Source: Chitinivibrionales bacterium (GTDB lineage: Bacteria > Fibrobacterota > Chitinivibrionia > Chitinivibrionales > JANQEN01). From it: DNA of 64,000 nt. Of the stretch, positions 45,346 to 53,965 are shown piece by piece (position 1 is the first letter of the stretch; each line of letters begins with the position of its first letter). Made by a program: the position numbers and the translations under genes. The stretch covers positions 29,479-93,478 of the forward strand of contig JANQEN010000020.1 of the NCBI GenBank assembly GCA_028278335.1, read 5' to 3'. The notes beneath the pieces were generated by a model. It was given only the letters and a program-made list of their open reading frames with translations. It was not told the DNA's origin and did no database searches.

Positions 45346-46164
45346 TTACATAACAAGCATTAAAACAGCCTGCTGCATCATATTCGCCTGGGCAAGCATT
45401 GCAGAAGCTGATTGTTGGTAAATTTCTCTCTCTAACATTTGAGTCACCTCTCGTCCATGATCAACATCCGTGATCTCTGAATGGATTTGCTTATTATTAA
45501 GCAGTTTACTATTTACCAATCCTTCCTGAGCCTCTAATCCCCTGGTATAACCTGCAACTTTAGCCAAATAGGATCCCGCTTTATCAAGCTCTGCTTGAAC
45601 AGCGGTATTTGCAGCAGCTTCTCCAATAGTAATATCGAGGGTGCTAGCATCGGCAACATCACCACTATCAAACTCTATATCAAAGGTGGTTGTCACATTA
45701 TTGGCATCGATCATAATCGATCTAAGCGGATTGGTTAGAGAAGTGTCTTGAATAACATCATTACCATCATACTTGGCATTGCTCATAATATAGGCAATCT
45801 CATCTTTTAGATTATTGAATTCTGCTTCAATAGCAGCTTGATCCTCGGTTGATGTAAAATCATCATAATAAAGATCAACCAACTCTTTCATACGAAGTAG
45901 ATCTTCATAAATATAGGATCCAGCACTTTCCCCAACACTGAGTAAAGAATATCCTTCGCGTAATGAGGTTTGTATATGCTGTAAACTGGCATTCTCTCTT
46001 TCCAAGCTCTCCGAGCGAAAATAGTCGGCAATATTATCAGCTGGTTTGGTTAACTGTTTTTCTGATGTCAACCGAATATAATTTTCAGAAAGTTTTTTAC
46101 CATTTATTACATAAAAATTCGCAATACGTGCAGTGGTCAAACCCAAATTACTATTGGTAACCAT
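45346..46164 (-). CDS. Flagellin-like protein, divergent copy
   Basis: 272 residues. N-terminal (ARIANFYVINGKKLSENYIR) and C-terminal (REIYQQSASAMLAQANMMQQ) D0/D1 flagellin helices with a small central part. It differs clearly from the two copies upstream: the usual LSRIASGKKV is replaced by YIRLTSEKQLTKPADNI. It may be a minor or structural flagellin. AGGGAGGT lies just before the ATG in a leader that resembles the orphan units at 48153-48460. Confidence 0.85.
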   Translation of the reverse strand: MVTNSNLGLTTARIANFYVINGKKLSENYIRLTSEKQLTKPADNIADYFRSESLERENASLQHIQTSLREGYSLLSVGESAGSYIYEDLLRMKELVDLYYDDFTSTEDQAAIEAEFNNLKDEIAYIMSNAKYDGNDVIQDTSLTNPLRSIMIDANNVTTTFDIEFDSGDVADASTLDITIGEAAANTAVQAELDKAGSYLAKVAGYTRGLEAQEGLVNSKLLNNKQIHSEITDVDHGREVTQMLEREIYQQSASAMLAQANMMQQAVLMLVM

Positions 46165-46167
46165 AAT

Positions 46168-46222
46168 ACCTCCCTATAGTGTGTTTTCTTCCCTGTGAAT
46201 AAGCTCCGACAGTGGCTTCCCA
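46168..46222 (-). promoter_or_regulatory. Flagellin leader element (GGGAAGC - ACAGGGAAG - AGGGAGGT)
   Basis: On the minus strand TGGGAAGC (about 46215-46222), ACAGGGAAG (46188-46196) and AGGGAGGT (46168-46175) precede ATG 46164. The same three boxes, at nearly the same spacings, occur three times upstream of the first flagellin without a gene after them. Confidence 0.5.
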
Positions 46223-46253
46223 ATCACTGCCGAAACTTACGTCTTACAATCTG

Positions 46254-47078
46254 TTATCCTCTACCTCCATACAAAACAGAGATATAGGATTGTGACAAAT
46301 TAGCCTGGGCAATCATCGCAAGCGTTGCCTGTTGACGAATTTGTTGACCGGTAGCCTTATTAAGTTCCTCTACTTCGTCAATATCAGTTATTAAGGACTG
46401 CGCAGCCCGTTTGGCTTCAATCATGTTATCAGTTATTGTAATCTGCCGATCGATCTTTTCTTCATATTTATTTGCTTTAACAAGATAGGTTGTAGCCTTG
46501 TTAATCTCGGTTTGTACATCATTGGCAGATTTCGCTGCTCCACCAGCACCATCAAGGTCCCACGCCGCAGCAGACACATCAGTTATAATATCTCCTGCTT
46601 CAAAGGTAATAGCCAAGGTATCAGTATTATTGTCCGGATTGATATAGACAGTTGAAATAGTACTGGCACTCACCACTTTAGTATTTTCATACTTGTTATT
46701 GTCAATGGTATTCATGATGGATGCACCCAAGGCAACAAATTCAGAATTATATTGTGCTTGATCGTCAGCAGACACTCCACCGGCATTATACATGGTGGCA
46801 AGCTCCTTCATGCGGAGAAGATCATCGTAAATTTCATCTCCTAATTCAGAGGCCATCTCAGCAACACCCTTTGCTTCGGCAAGATCTTGCTTTACTTCAC
46901 CATACCCATTAATATCAGTCTGTAATGCCTGTGCCCTACTATATCCGGCAAAATTATCACTGGCATTACGTACCTTTTTACCATGGGCAATTCGACTTAA
47001 TGCATTGGCAAGATTGAGGTTGTTCACATCATAGAGTGACGACAATTGAGACGACACGATATTAAATCCTCCTACCAT
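46254..47078 (-). CDS. Flagellin
   Basis: 274 residues, only slightly larger than the D0/D1 core, so the variable D2/D3 part is almost absent. LSRIAHGKKVRNASDNFAGY is the N-terminal signature and GQQIRQQATLAMIAQANLSQ the C-terminal one. Exported by the flagellar apparatus and assembled in the filament. GGAGG precedes the ATG. It is highly similar to the next gene (47149-47964), so the pair is a recent duplication. Confidence 0.93.
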   Translation of the reverse strand: MVGGFNIVSSQLSSLYDVNNLNLANALSRIAHGKKVRNASDNFAGYSRAQALQTDINGYGEVKQDLAEAKGVAEMASELGDEIYDDLLRMKELATMYNAGGVSADDQAQYNSEFVALGASIMNTIDNNKYENTKVVSASTISTVYINPDNNTDTLAITFEAGDIITDVSAAAWDLDGAGGAAKSANDVQTEINKATTYLVKANKYEEKIDRQITITDNMIEAKRAAQSLITDIDEVEELNKATGQQIRQQATLAMIAQANLSQSYISVLYGGRG

Positions 47079-47108
47079 AGTTTCCTCCAGTCTGGATATA
47101 TGTACCTT

Positions 47109-47137
47109 ACAAGAGAGAGTGTGTCACTCTCTCTTGT
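47109..47137. promoter_or_regulatory. Perfect 13-bp hairpin between two flagellin genes
   Basis: ACAAGAGAGAGTG / CACTCTCTCTTGT with a three-base loop, in the leader of the second flagellin. There is no T-run, so mRNA processing, stability or partial attenuation is likelier than full termination. Confidence 0.7.
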
Positions 47138-47148
47138 AATGGATCCGA

Positions 47149-47964
47149 TTACGTGAATAGTTGCATAATACCGGCACGGGACAAATTGGCCTGTGCCATC
47201 ATTGAGATTGCCGCCTGTTGTCGAATTTGCAGATTTGTTGCTTTGCTCATCTCTTCAACCTCGTCAATATCAGTGATCACTGACTGAGCGGCCTTCTTTC
47301 CCTGCACAATCGCATCGGCAATGGAACCTTGGCGATCAATCCGGTCCACATATCCCTCAGCTTTGACAAGATAGGAAGTCACCTTCTCTATTTCTGCCTG
47401 CACATCGGATGCTGCTTTTGCTGCGCCACCGCCTCCATCTAAATCCCAGGCTGCACCGGATACATCAACTATAATATCACCGGCAGCAAAGGCAATTGCC
47501 AAGGTGTCATTGGTATCGTCGGGATTGACATAGACCGTTTCTAAGGTAGCAGCGCTATAAATTGCCGTGTTTTCATAGGTGTTGTTAGAGATTAAGTTTT
47601 GAACAGACTCCCCTATTGCTTCAAACTCGGCATTATAAGCAGCCTGATCATCGGTCGAAGCGCCGGCAGCATTATACAATTCTGCAAGCTCTTTCATGCG
47701 AAGCAGGTCGTCATAGATGCTACCACCGACCTCGACAGCAGCTTCTGCAACCCCACGGGCAACAGCCAAGTCCTCCTGCACTTTATTGTATCCGTCAATT
47801 GTCGTTTGCATATTTCTTGCTCGTACATACCCGGTAAAGTCATCGCTAGGTTTGTACACTTTCTTCCCTGACGCGATCCGGCTGAGTGTCTCTGCAAGAT
47901 CATAGTTGGTTTGTTTATAAATTTGGGCTAATTCTGTTGAAACATTATTCACTCCACCAATCAT
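47149..47964 (-). CDS. Flagellin
   Basis: 271 residues. ATG 47964 is chosen (AGGAGGT 4 bases upstream) over an in-frame upstream ATG at 48003. LSRIASGKKVYKPSDDFTGY and NLQIRQQAAISMMAQANLSR are the D0/D1 signatures. It is the promoter-proximal gene of the three-flagellin cluster and nearly identical in layout to 46254-47078. No other flagellar genes lie in the window. Confidence 0.93.
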   Translation of the reverse strand: MIGGVNNVSTELAQIYKQTNYDLAETLSRIASGKKVYKPSDDFTGYVRARNMQTTIDGYNKVQEDLAVARGVAEAAVEVGGSIYDDLLRMKELAELYNAAGASTDDQAAYNAEFEAIGESVQNLISNNTYENTAIYSAATLETVYVNPDDTNDTLAIAFAAGDIIVDVSGAAWDLDGGGGAAKAASDVQAEIEKVTSYLVKAEGYVDRIDRQGSIADAIVQGKKAAQSVITDIDEVEEMSKATNLQIRQQAAISMMAQANLSRAGIMQLFT

Positions 47965-48152
47965 AATTACCTCCTGTAAATATTGTCGTTTTGGATATAG
48001 CATCCCCCATTACCGAAAGGATTACCTACCGGTGTCTCTTTTTGTTAAAATATTCAATCAGGGGACTGGATTACTTAATGTAAAGGATACGATCCTCTAC
48101 GGAAGCGGTAGCCTAATCATTCATGATGAATTTAATATATAAAACATTGGGT

Positions 48153-48206
48153 ACCTCCCTTGGTATACGGTAAACATCCCTGTCATCCCGATGACGCTTC
48201 CCCGCG
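48153..48206 (-). promoter_or_regulatory. Orphan flagellin-leader unit 3
   Basis: Boxes GGGGAAGC, ACAGGGATG (48175-48183) and AGGGAGGT (48153-48160) on the minus strand. The last acts as a ribosome-binding site for a tiny frame, MFYILNSS, and nothing longer. Confidence 0.55.
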
Positions 48207-48276
48207 AATCTCGGTGACTGTGATAATAATTTCTATTTTTACTTCCGATGGTGATTGTATGGACACATGCTATAAC

Positions 48277-48333
48277 ACCTCCCTTGTGTGGCATGCACTG
48301 TATCCAGGGTATCACACAGAGCTTCCCCTCTCT
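48277..48333 (-). promoter_or_regulatory. Orphan flagellin-leader unit 2
   Basis: AGAGAGGGGAAGC (48321-48333) and AGGGAGGT (48277-48284), 44 bases apart as in unit 1. The middle box has changed. A tiny frame MCPYNHHRK follows. Confidence 0.55.
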
Positions 48334-48403
48334 ATGGAATACATCATCACCTATTAAAACTGTCGTTTCTATTCTCTAATCATTTGTAAATGGACAAGCA
48401 AGC

Positions 48404-48460
48404 ACCTCCCTATGATTTAATTTATCATCCCTGTTACCATCAATAAAGCTTCCCCTCTCT
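48404..48460 (-). promoter_or_regulatory. Orphan flagellin-leader unit 1
   Basis: AGAGAGGGGAAGC (48448-48460), ACAGGGATG (48426-48434) and AGGGAGGT (48404-48411). The repeat step to unit 2 is 127 bases, and from unit 2 to unit 3 about 124. The rest of 47965-48770 holds no gene that I can support. Confidence 0.55.
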
Positions 48461-48770
48461 ATCGAGTAACTTTTTTAGAGCTCACTTCTGCATGGAAGAT
48501 TGGATCGATAAGATTTACACTATCCTTAGTATGCAGCGTGATCTCCCTATCACGGAGCGATGGTTTTTATTGTATGTCATCGCCTACAAATTTTATCGGC
48601 ACATTTTGGAAAAACTTTAGCATTTTTTTTACCACGCTTCACCTTCTTTTTAATCATCACCTAATTTATTTTATACGCTTAGAATCATTTAGAAATTACT
48701 GTTCTCGGTAACCCTTTTTGTACTAGTATTACCGGGCTTTACATAGAACATCATTAAAAGGAGAAAAGGA

Positions 48771-50288
48771 ATGCCCTCTACCGCCATTTCAGCATACCTT
48801 AAAAAAAACACACAGGAAAGCATAGATTCAGGGGTTGTTGGTTACATTGCTAACCTCTCTGAGGTTGCCAAGATTTCACCGGAAATTTCAAAGTGCATTG
48901 TTAAAGAATTAAAGGACCAACGCTCAAATCTTAAACTGATTGCCAGTGAAAACTACTCCTCACTCTCTACGCAGCTTGCCATGGGCAACCTCTTAACGGA
49001 CAAATATGCCGAGGGATTTCCTATGCACCGATTTTATGCTGGATGTGCCAACGTTGATGAGATCGAAGCCTACGCCTGCGAAGAGGCATGCAAGCTTTTT
49101 GGCTGTGAACACGCCTATGTTCAACCCCACAGTGGTGCCGACGCTAACTTGATAGCCTACTGGGCAATCCTTAACACTCGTGTACAAAACCCCGCTTTGG
49201 AAGAGCTCAATGAGACCAATCCCTCAAAGTTATCCGTTGAAGATTGGAATGCAATTCGTAGGAAAGTAGGAAATCAAAAACTGTTAGGTATGGACTATTA
49301 TGCTGGCGGACACTTGACTCATGGGTATCGTCATAATGTTTCAGCACAAATGTTTGAAGCACACTCTTATGGTGTAAATAAAGAAACTGGACTCCTCGAT
49401 TATGATGCACTGGCTGCCCAAGTGAAGGAGTTGGAACCCCTAATCCTTCTTGCTGGATATAGTGCTTATCCTCGAAAAATTGATTTTAAAAGGATGCGCC
49501 AGATTGCCGATAGTGTTAATGCGGTTTTTATGGTTGACATGGCCCATTTTGCTGGTTTAGTTGCTGGTGGGGTGTTTGAAGGTGATTATAATCCAATAGC
49601 TCACGCTCATATCGTTACCACCACCACCCATAAAACCCTTCGTGGACCTCGAGGTGGTATGGTACTCTGCACCGAAGAATTTGCTGAAGCTGTTGACAAG
49701 GGCTGTCCCCTGGTCATTGGTGGACCACTGCCCCATGTTATGGCTGCAAAGGCTATTGCACTGAAAGAGGCAAATCAGCCAGCTTTTAAGGAGTATGCAA
49801 AAACGGTAGGTACCAATGCTAAGGCTCTTGCCCAGGCCTGTGTAGATGAAGGTATGACCCTTGCAACCAATGGTACTGATAACCACCTGATGCTTATTGA
49901 TGTCCGCTCCTTTGGACTCACTGGACGACAAGCAGAGAGCGCACTCCGAGAATGTGGAATCACTTTAAATAGAAACTCCTTACCCAATGATCCCAATGGT
50001 CCCTGGTACACATCCGGTCTCCGCATTGGTACTCCAGCAGTAACCACCTTAAGTATGAACGAGCAGGAAATGAAAGAGATCGCTGCTATTATTAAATTGG
50101 TCCTTTCAAACACTTCTGCAACGACAATTGAAACCGGTAAAAATGCTGGAAAGCCCAGTAAAGCAAAGTACACTACAACTACCGATGCAATTAAAGAGGG
50201 CTTAGAACGGGTGGCTTCGCTGCTTGGTAGATTCCCTGTATATCCTCAGTTGGACCTTGATTTCTTGGAAGAGCAATTTTGCAAGTAA
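48771..50288 (+). CDS. glyA: Serine hydroxymethyltransferase, long form
   Basis: 505 residues, against about 415-430 for most bacterial enzymes. It interconverts serine and glycine with tetrahydrofolate and PLP. LIASENYSS, MHRFYAGCANVDEIE and the PLP-lysine segment TTTTHKTLRGPRGG are intact. The extra length comes from an N-terminal extension of about 45 residues and an insert around 140-165 (NETNPSKLSVEDWNAIRRKV), as I recall for chlamydial and spirochaetal SHMTs. AAAGGAG lies just upstream. Confidence 0.94.
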   Translation: MPSTAISAYLKKNTQESIDSGVVGYIANLSEVAKISPEISKCIVKELKDQRSNLKLIASENYSSLSTQLAMGNLLTDKYAEGFPMHRFYAGCANVDEIEAYACEEACKLFGCEHAYVQPHSGADANLIAYWAILNTRVQNPALEELNETNPSKLSVEDWNAIRRKVGNQKLLGMDYYAGGHLTHGYRHNVSAQMFEAHSYGVNKETGLLDYDALAAQVKELEPLILLAGYSAYPRKIDFKRMRQIADSVNAVFMVDMAHFAGLVAGGVFEGDYNPIAHAHIVTTTTHKTLRGPRGGMVLCTEEFAEAVDKGCPLVIGGPLPHVMAAKAIALKEANQPAFKEYAKTVGTNAKALAQACVDEGMTLATNGTDNHLMLIDVRSFGLTGRQAESALRECGITLNRNSLPNDPNGPWYTSGLRIGTPAVTTLSMNEQEMKEIAAIIKLVLSNTSATTIETGKNAGKPSKAKYTTTTDAIKEGLERVASLLGRFPVYPQLDLDFLEEQFCK

Positions 50289-50365
50289 ATATTCATTTTT
50301 CCAATGATTTACTTTGACAGATTGTTTTAGTTGATATATTTTTAGTTTCATTTTTTTGACATCAC

Positions 50366-50441
50366 TGGAGTGTAGCTCAGTCGGCAGAGCAAGTGGCTGT
50401 TAACCACTGGGTCGGGGGTTCAAGTCCCTCCACTCCAGCCA
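50366..50441 (+). tRNA. tRNA-Asn (anticodon GUU), CCA encoded
   Basis: 76 bases. Acceptor stem TGGAGTG / CACTCCA, D arm GCTC...GAGC, anticodon stem AGTGG / CCACT with loop CTGTTAA (anticodon GTT), T arm GGGGG-TTCAAGT-CCCTC, discriminator G and CCA at 50439-50441. Confidence 0.95.
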
Positions 50442-50448
50442 AATATAT

Positions 50449-50477
50449 AAAGGCCTTTGAAATGAAAGGCCTTTTTC
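50449..50477 (+). terminator. Intrinsic terminator after tRNA-Asn
   Basis: Stem AAAGGCCTTT / AAAGGCCTTT region with loop GAAATG, followed by T residues, 8 bases after the tRNA. Confidence 0.8.
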
Positions 50478-50604
50478 ATTTTAAGAGTGCCATCAAACAC
50501 ATAGGAATTACCATTTCAAGCTAATTAAAACCATCTTTAAGGCTTATAATTTTTGATTTTATTATATTGTTGGGGTATAATTAAGTAGTAATAAAGGGGG
50601 AAAT

Positions 50605-51996
50605 ATGAAAGTGACACTCTCATTTATAATCAGTACTCTTTTAATTCTTGCAGAGATCCCAAACCCTAGTCTACTTGCTCTACCAGATGGCCAGTGGTCT
50701 CAAATTCCCAAAAGCTCAATTGTTGATGATGTGGGTGACATGCAAATAGAAGGGTGTCATGATAGCTACTGCGACCTCAATGGAATTTTCGACTATTCTG
50801 GTGGTGTTTTTGATCAATCACACCATAGATTTATTATTTACGGTGGCGGCCATTATGGTTATTATGGCAACCAAATATACACATTTGAGCTGGATAACCT
50901 CACTTGGAAATTATGGTATCAGCCCTCTCCTATTAGTGCCTTTATAACACCACCGACCTACAAATTCTCCGATGGCAAACCGGTATCGCGACATACATAC
51001 GACCAAATGGATTATATCGATCATTTGGATCTCTTTTTCCAATATTCTGGTGCTACAGCTGAGTGGTATGGTTATCACAATGGCGCCTCCTTTGGAGACC
51101 TTTGGACCTTTGATTTTAAATCAGTGACCTGGAAAGACCACACATCAGAAGTCACTGGTGGTGAGAATGACTATTATCTCAGTCAACCAGGGTTCTCCGG
51201 TGAGTATGATCCAAAGACAAAGAAATTTTACTATTTCCCCCATGGTGTTTGGTCCTATGACTTCACAGCAAAACATTGGACAAAACTATTAGACAAAAGT
51301 ATTCCTGGAATTGAACGATCCAGTGTGCTTGACACAAAACGACGGAAAATCTTTACCTATGGCGGTGATTATGGTGGAGAGGCAACCTTTTCAGAATACG
51401 ATATCGACAAAAATACTCTTTCAACCATCTCCACATCTAGTGAGCCTGGTCCACGAAGCGGTGCAGGCATTGCCTATGATGAGGCCAATGATCTGATAGT
51501 TCTCTTTGGTGGAAAAGATAGTCAAAAATCTGTTTGGTACTACGATTATGATACAAAGAAATGGTCCCAAACGACCTATAGTAATGGTCCTCAAACCAAT
51601 ACGCGTAATTACAACCGTTTTGCCTATGATCGCACCCACAATCTTTTCTTTTATATCCATCGGAATAAAAATGAGAGCGTCTGGGTATGGAAGAATACCA
51701 TGGGTTCTGCAATTGTCAATCCACAAATTAACAATAACTATTCACAACAGGTGGTTGCCCATTTTAAAAAGATATCCAATTCAATTTGGCTTAGCTACAA
51801 AGGAAATACAAGAGATAATAAATGTGTTATCACGCTCTTTAATGGGGCAGGCAAGCGATTGGACCGCTTTATCACAAAGGTTTCTCAGCTACAAAAGGGA
51901 GTATCAATTCCTATAAAGCAAAGTGCGCAGGGTATTATATTTGTGCAAATCCACTTTTCAAATATTACTGCCTTCGACAAAGTTTTTATCTATTAG
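50605..51996 (+). CDS. Exported kelch-repeat protein
   Basis: 463 residues. A signal peptide (TLSFIISTLLILAEIPNPSL) is followed by several kelch motifs: HHRFIIYGGGHYG, FGDLWTFDFKS, RRKIFTYGGDYGGE, ANDLIVLFGGKDSQKSVWYY. These form a beta-propeller typical of extracellular carbohydrate- or protein-binding proteins. The last 100 residues resemble the FlgD-Ig sorting tail (CVITLFNGAGKRL ... QSAQGIIFVQIHF). AAGGGGG precedes the ATG. The pectate lyase gene starts 8 bases downstream, so the two are an operon. Confidence 0.75.
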   Translation: MKVTLSFIISTLLILAEIPNPSLLALPDGQWSQIPKSSIVDDVGDMQIEGCHDSYCDLNGIFDYSGGVFDQSHHRFIIYGGGHYGYYGNQIYTFELDNLTWKLWYQPSPISAFITPPTYKFSDGKPVSRHTYDQMDYIDHLDLFFQYSGATAEWYGYHNGASFGDLWTFDFKSVTWKDHTSEVTGGENDYYLSQPGFSGEYDPKTKKFYYFPHGVWSYDFTAKHWTKLLDKSIPGIERSSVLDTKRRKIFTYGGDYGGEATFSEYDIDKNTLSTISTSSEPGPRSGAGIAYDEANDLIVLFGGKDSQKSVWYYDYDTKKWSQTTYSNGPQTNTRNYNRFAYDRTHNLFFYIHRNKNESVWVWKNTMGSAIVNPQINNNYSQQVVAHFKKISNSIWLSYKGNTRDNKCVITLFNGAGKRLDRFITKVSQLQKGVSIPIKQSAQGIIFVQIHFSNITAFDKVFIY

Positions 51997-52003
51997 GAAA
52001 TTA

Positions 52004-53671
52004 ATGAATAAATACAGTTTATATTTTTCTTTCCATTTTTGCCTAGTTACCTTTAGTTATGGTATTCCTGCATTTATTGGCGCAGAGGGGTGGGGTGCTG
52101 AAACTGTTGGTGGAAGAGGGGGAACAGTTTATATTGTCAACACGCTGGCTTCATCAGGGCCAGGCTCATTCCTCAATGCACTCCAACAAAAAGAGCCTCG
52201 CATAATTGTATTTGCAGTCTCTGGCGTCATCACCTTAACGCCACCAAGTAATGGTTTTGAGCCCAATGGTGACTACTCCTATGTTACCATAGCAGGGCAA
52301 ACATCTCCCGGAGGGATCACGCTCACCGGTAGCATGAATCCCGGTGGATCAATCTGGTGGTGTTATAGCGGGTGTCAAGACACCAGCTTTCATGATGCAG
52401 TAATCAGATTTATTCGGTTTCGAGCGAATAGCAGCAATGAAGATGCAATCACCCTTACTCACAGTCACAATTTTATTTTTGACCACTGTGATTTTTCCGG
52501 AGGCTCTGACGAAACTCAAGATCTAACCTATAACCATCATTTCACGGTTCAATGGAGCACCATTGCAAACTCCTCTGCGGGTCAAACCTATGGAAGTCTC
52601 ATTGCCTATCCACCCACATCGCATATTTCCCTTCATCACAACATCTGGGCCCACCATCTTGGCAGAGGCGGCCCTCATATGCATTGGCAAGACAAGACAC
52701 CTCCCGAAGGAGGGCTCATAGATTATCGGAACAATATCTGCTACGACGCCAATGATTATTTGTACTGGTCTGCATACAAAAATGACCTTTATGTCAACTT
52801 TGTGGGCAACTATTTTAAGGCTGGCCCAGGTACGACCGGTGATGTTGGCCGTCCGGTCTACCTTGCCAGTGGTACACCTAAACCCTACCTGTTAGACAAC
52901 ATCTGGATAAATCAGTTTAATCAATCGTTAACCAACCCAGCAAGCATTTTTGGCAACAGCCTTATAACCAGTGGCAATGTTGTTACTACTCCCTATGCAA
53001 TGCCGTTGGTTACAACCCTCTCTAAAGAAAAATCCTACACAAAAGTGATGCAATGGTGCGGAGCATTTCCTCGCGACTCAATGAATCGTCGAACGATTAA
53101 GGATATTAAACACAGTTCGGGGGTCATGAAAAAGGATAATGATCCTTTAATTCAAACAGGTCCACAGGCCCCAGAAGATAGCGACCAAGACGGTATGCCT
53201 GATTTTTGGGAAAAAGCCATGGGATTAAATCCTACCAATGCAAATGACAATAACGGCGATCACGATAAGGATGGCTATACTAATATAGAAGAGTATCTTA
53301 ATGATTTGGCCTTGGCTAGGGTCTGTGAAGACTATTTCAATCCAGTGTATCCAATCCCCGCTTCCTGGCCCGATTTTGACACCTCGTGCTGCTCTTATAT
53401 ACCGGTGAGTATCAGTAGTTTTAAACCTAATATCAGACGAATAGCATCATTTTATTATTATAGGGATTCTAAAAATAGACTCGTGTTTACTAGTTCAACT
53501 CAACATACCCAAAGCAACAATAGTGTTCAAATCTACTCTATACAGGGAAGACTTCTTAGTTCCTTCCCTATTTTAGGTAAAGCCACATGGAATTGTTCTC
53601 AATTTCCTAAAGGAATTTATTTTGCCAAACTTAAATCAACAAATGAGTCCCTTTCATTGTTAATTAAGTAA
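52004..53671 (+). CDS. Secreted pectate lyase-like protein (PL1 type)
   Basis: 555 residues. ATG 52004 is preferred to an upstream in-frame start because TAGGA lies 7 bases before it and a signal peptide follows. GAEGWGAETVGGRGGTVYIV and PGSFLNALQQKEPRIIVFAV are the PL1-family opening. A right-handed helix region with HNFIFDHCDFSGGSDE and HHNIWAHHLGR follows. A calcium-binding stretch DSDQDGMPDFWEKAMGLNP and GDHDKDGYTNIEEY comes next, and the end is a FlgD-Ig sorting tail (VQIYSIQGRLL). Cleaves pectin-like polymers outside the cell. Confidence 0.82.
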   Translation: MNKYSLYFSFHFCLVTFSYGIPAFIGAEGWGAETVGGRGGTVYIVNTLASSGPGSFLNALQQKEPRIIVFAVSGVITLTPPSNGFEPNGDYSYVTIAGQTSPGGITLTGSMNPGGSIWWCYSGCQDTSFHDAVIRFIRFRANSSNEDAITLTHSHNFIFDHCDFSGGSDETQDLTYNHHFTVQWSTIANSSAGQTYGSLIAYPPTSHISLHHNIWAHHLGRGGPHMHWQDKTPPEGGLIDYRNNICYDANDYLYWSAYKNDLYVNFVGNYFKAGPGTTGDVGRPVYLASGTPKPYLLDNIWINQFNQSLTNPASIFGNSLITSGNVVTTPYAMPLVTTLSKEKSYTKVMQWCGAFPRDSMNRRTIKDIKHSSGVMKKDNDPLIQTGPQAPEDSDQDGMPDFWEKAMGLNPTNANDNNGDHDKDGYTNIEEYLNDLALARVCEDYFNPVYPIPASWPDFDTSCCSYIPVSISSFKPNIRRIASFYYYRDSKNRLVFTSSTQHTQSNNSVQIYSIQGRLLSSFPILGKATWNCSQFPKGIYFAKLKSTNESLSLLIK

Positions 53672-53676
53672 TTCTT

Positions 53677-53743
53677 AAAGATCAGGAACCAATCTGTACA
53701 AAACCTTTCAACCTGATCTTTGATAATCCCAGATTATGCATTA
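53677..53743. repeat. Inverted repeat followed by a lone MITE-type end
   Basis: AAAGATCAGG (53677-53686) pairs with CCTGATCTTT (53712-53721). Directly after it comes ATCCCAGATTATGCATTAA (53725-53743), which matches the end sequence of the MITE-like elements. No second end is nearby. It may be a degraded element or a chance match. Confidence 0.4.
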
Positions 53744-53965
53744 AATCAGTTTTATCGATAACATTAGAAGAGATTAACACCCCACGAAATCACCAGTTTT
53801 TCATCACTTATTTCACTATTTTCAAAATTTATTTAATGAATACTTCATTTAAAACAAATTTACTACACTTAGTTTTTTTTAGCCTATATTAATAATGGGT
53901 TGTATATAATTAGAAATTACTAGATGTATTACATTCTAACTATTCACATTTAACTGGAGGGGCGT

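Noticed and set aside
47990..48120. c-di-GMP (GEMM-I) riboswitch before the flagellins, suggested by CCGGTAGGTA and GGTAATGG.
   Set aside because: The other invariant parts (the CAGGGCAAACC and GACGCAAAGCC segments) are missing from the expected upstream positions.
48121..48315. 64-codon frame upstream of the flagellins.
   Set aside because: It runs through the repeated leader units and has no ribosome-binding site at its start. Only very short frames follow the AGGGAGGT boxes.
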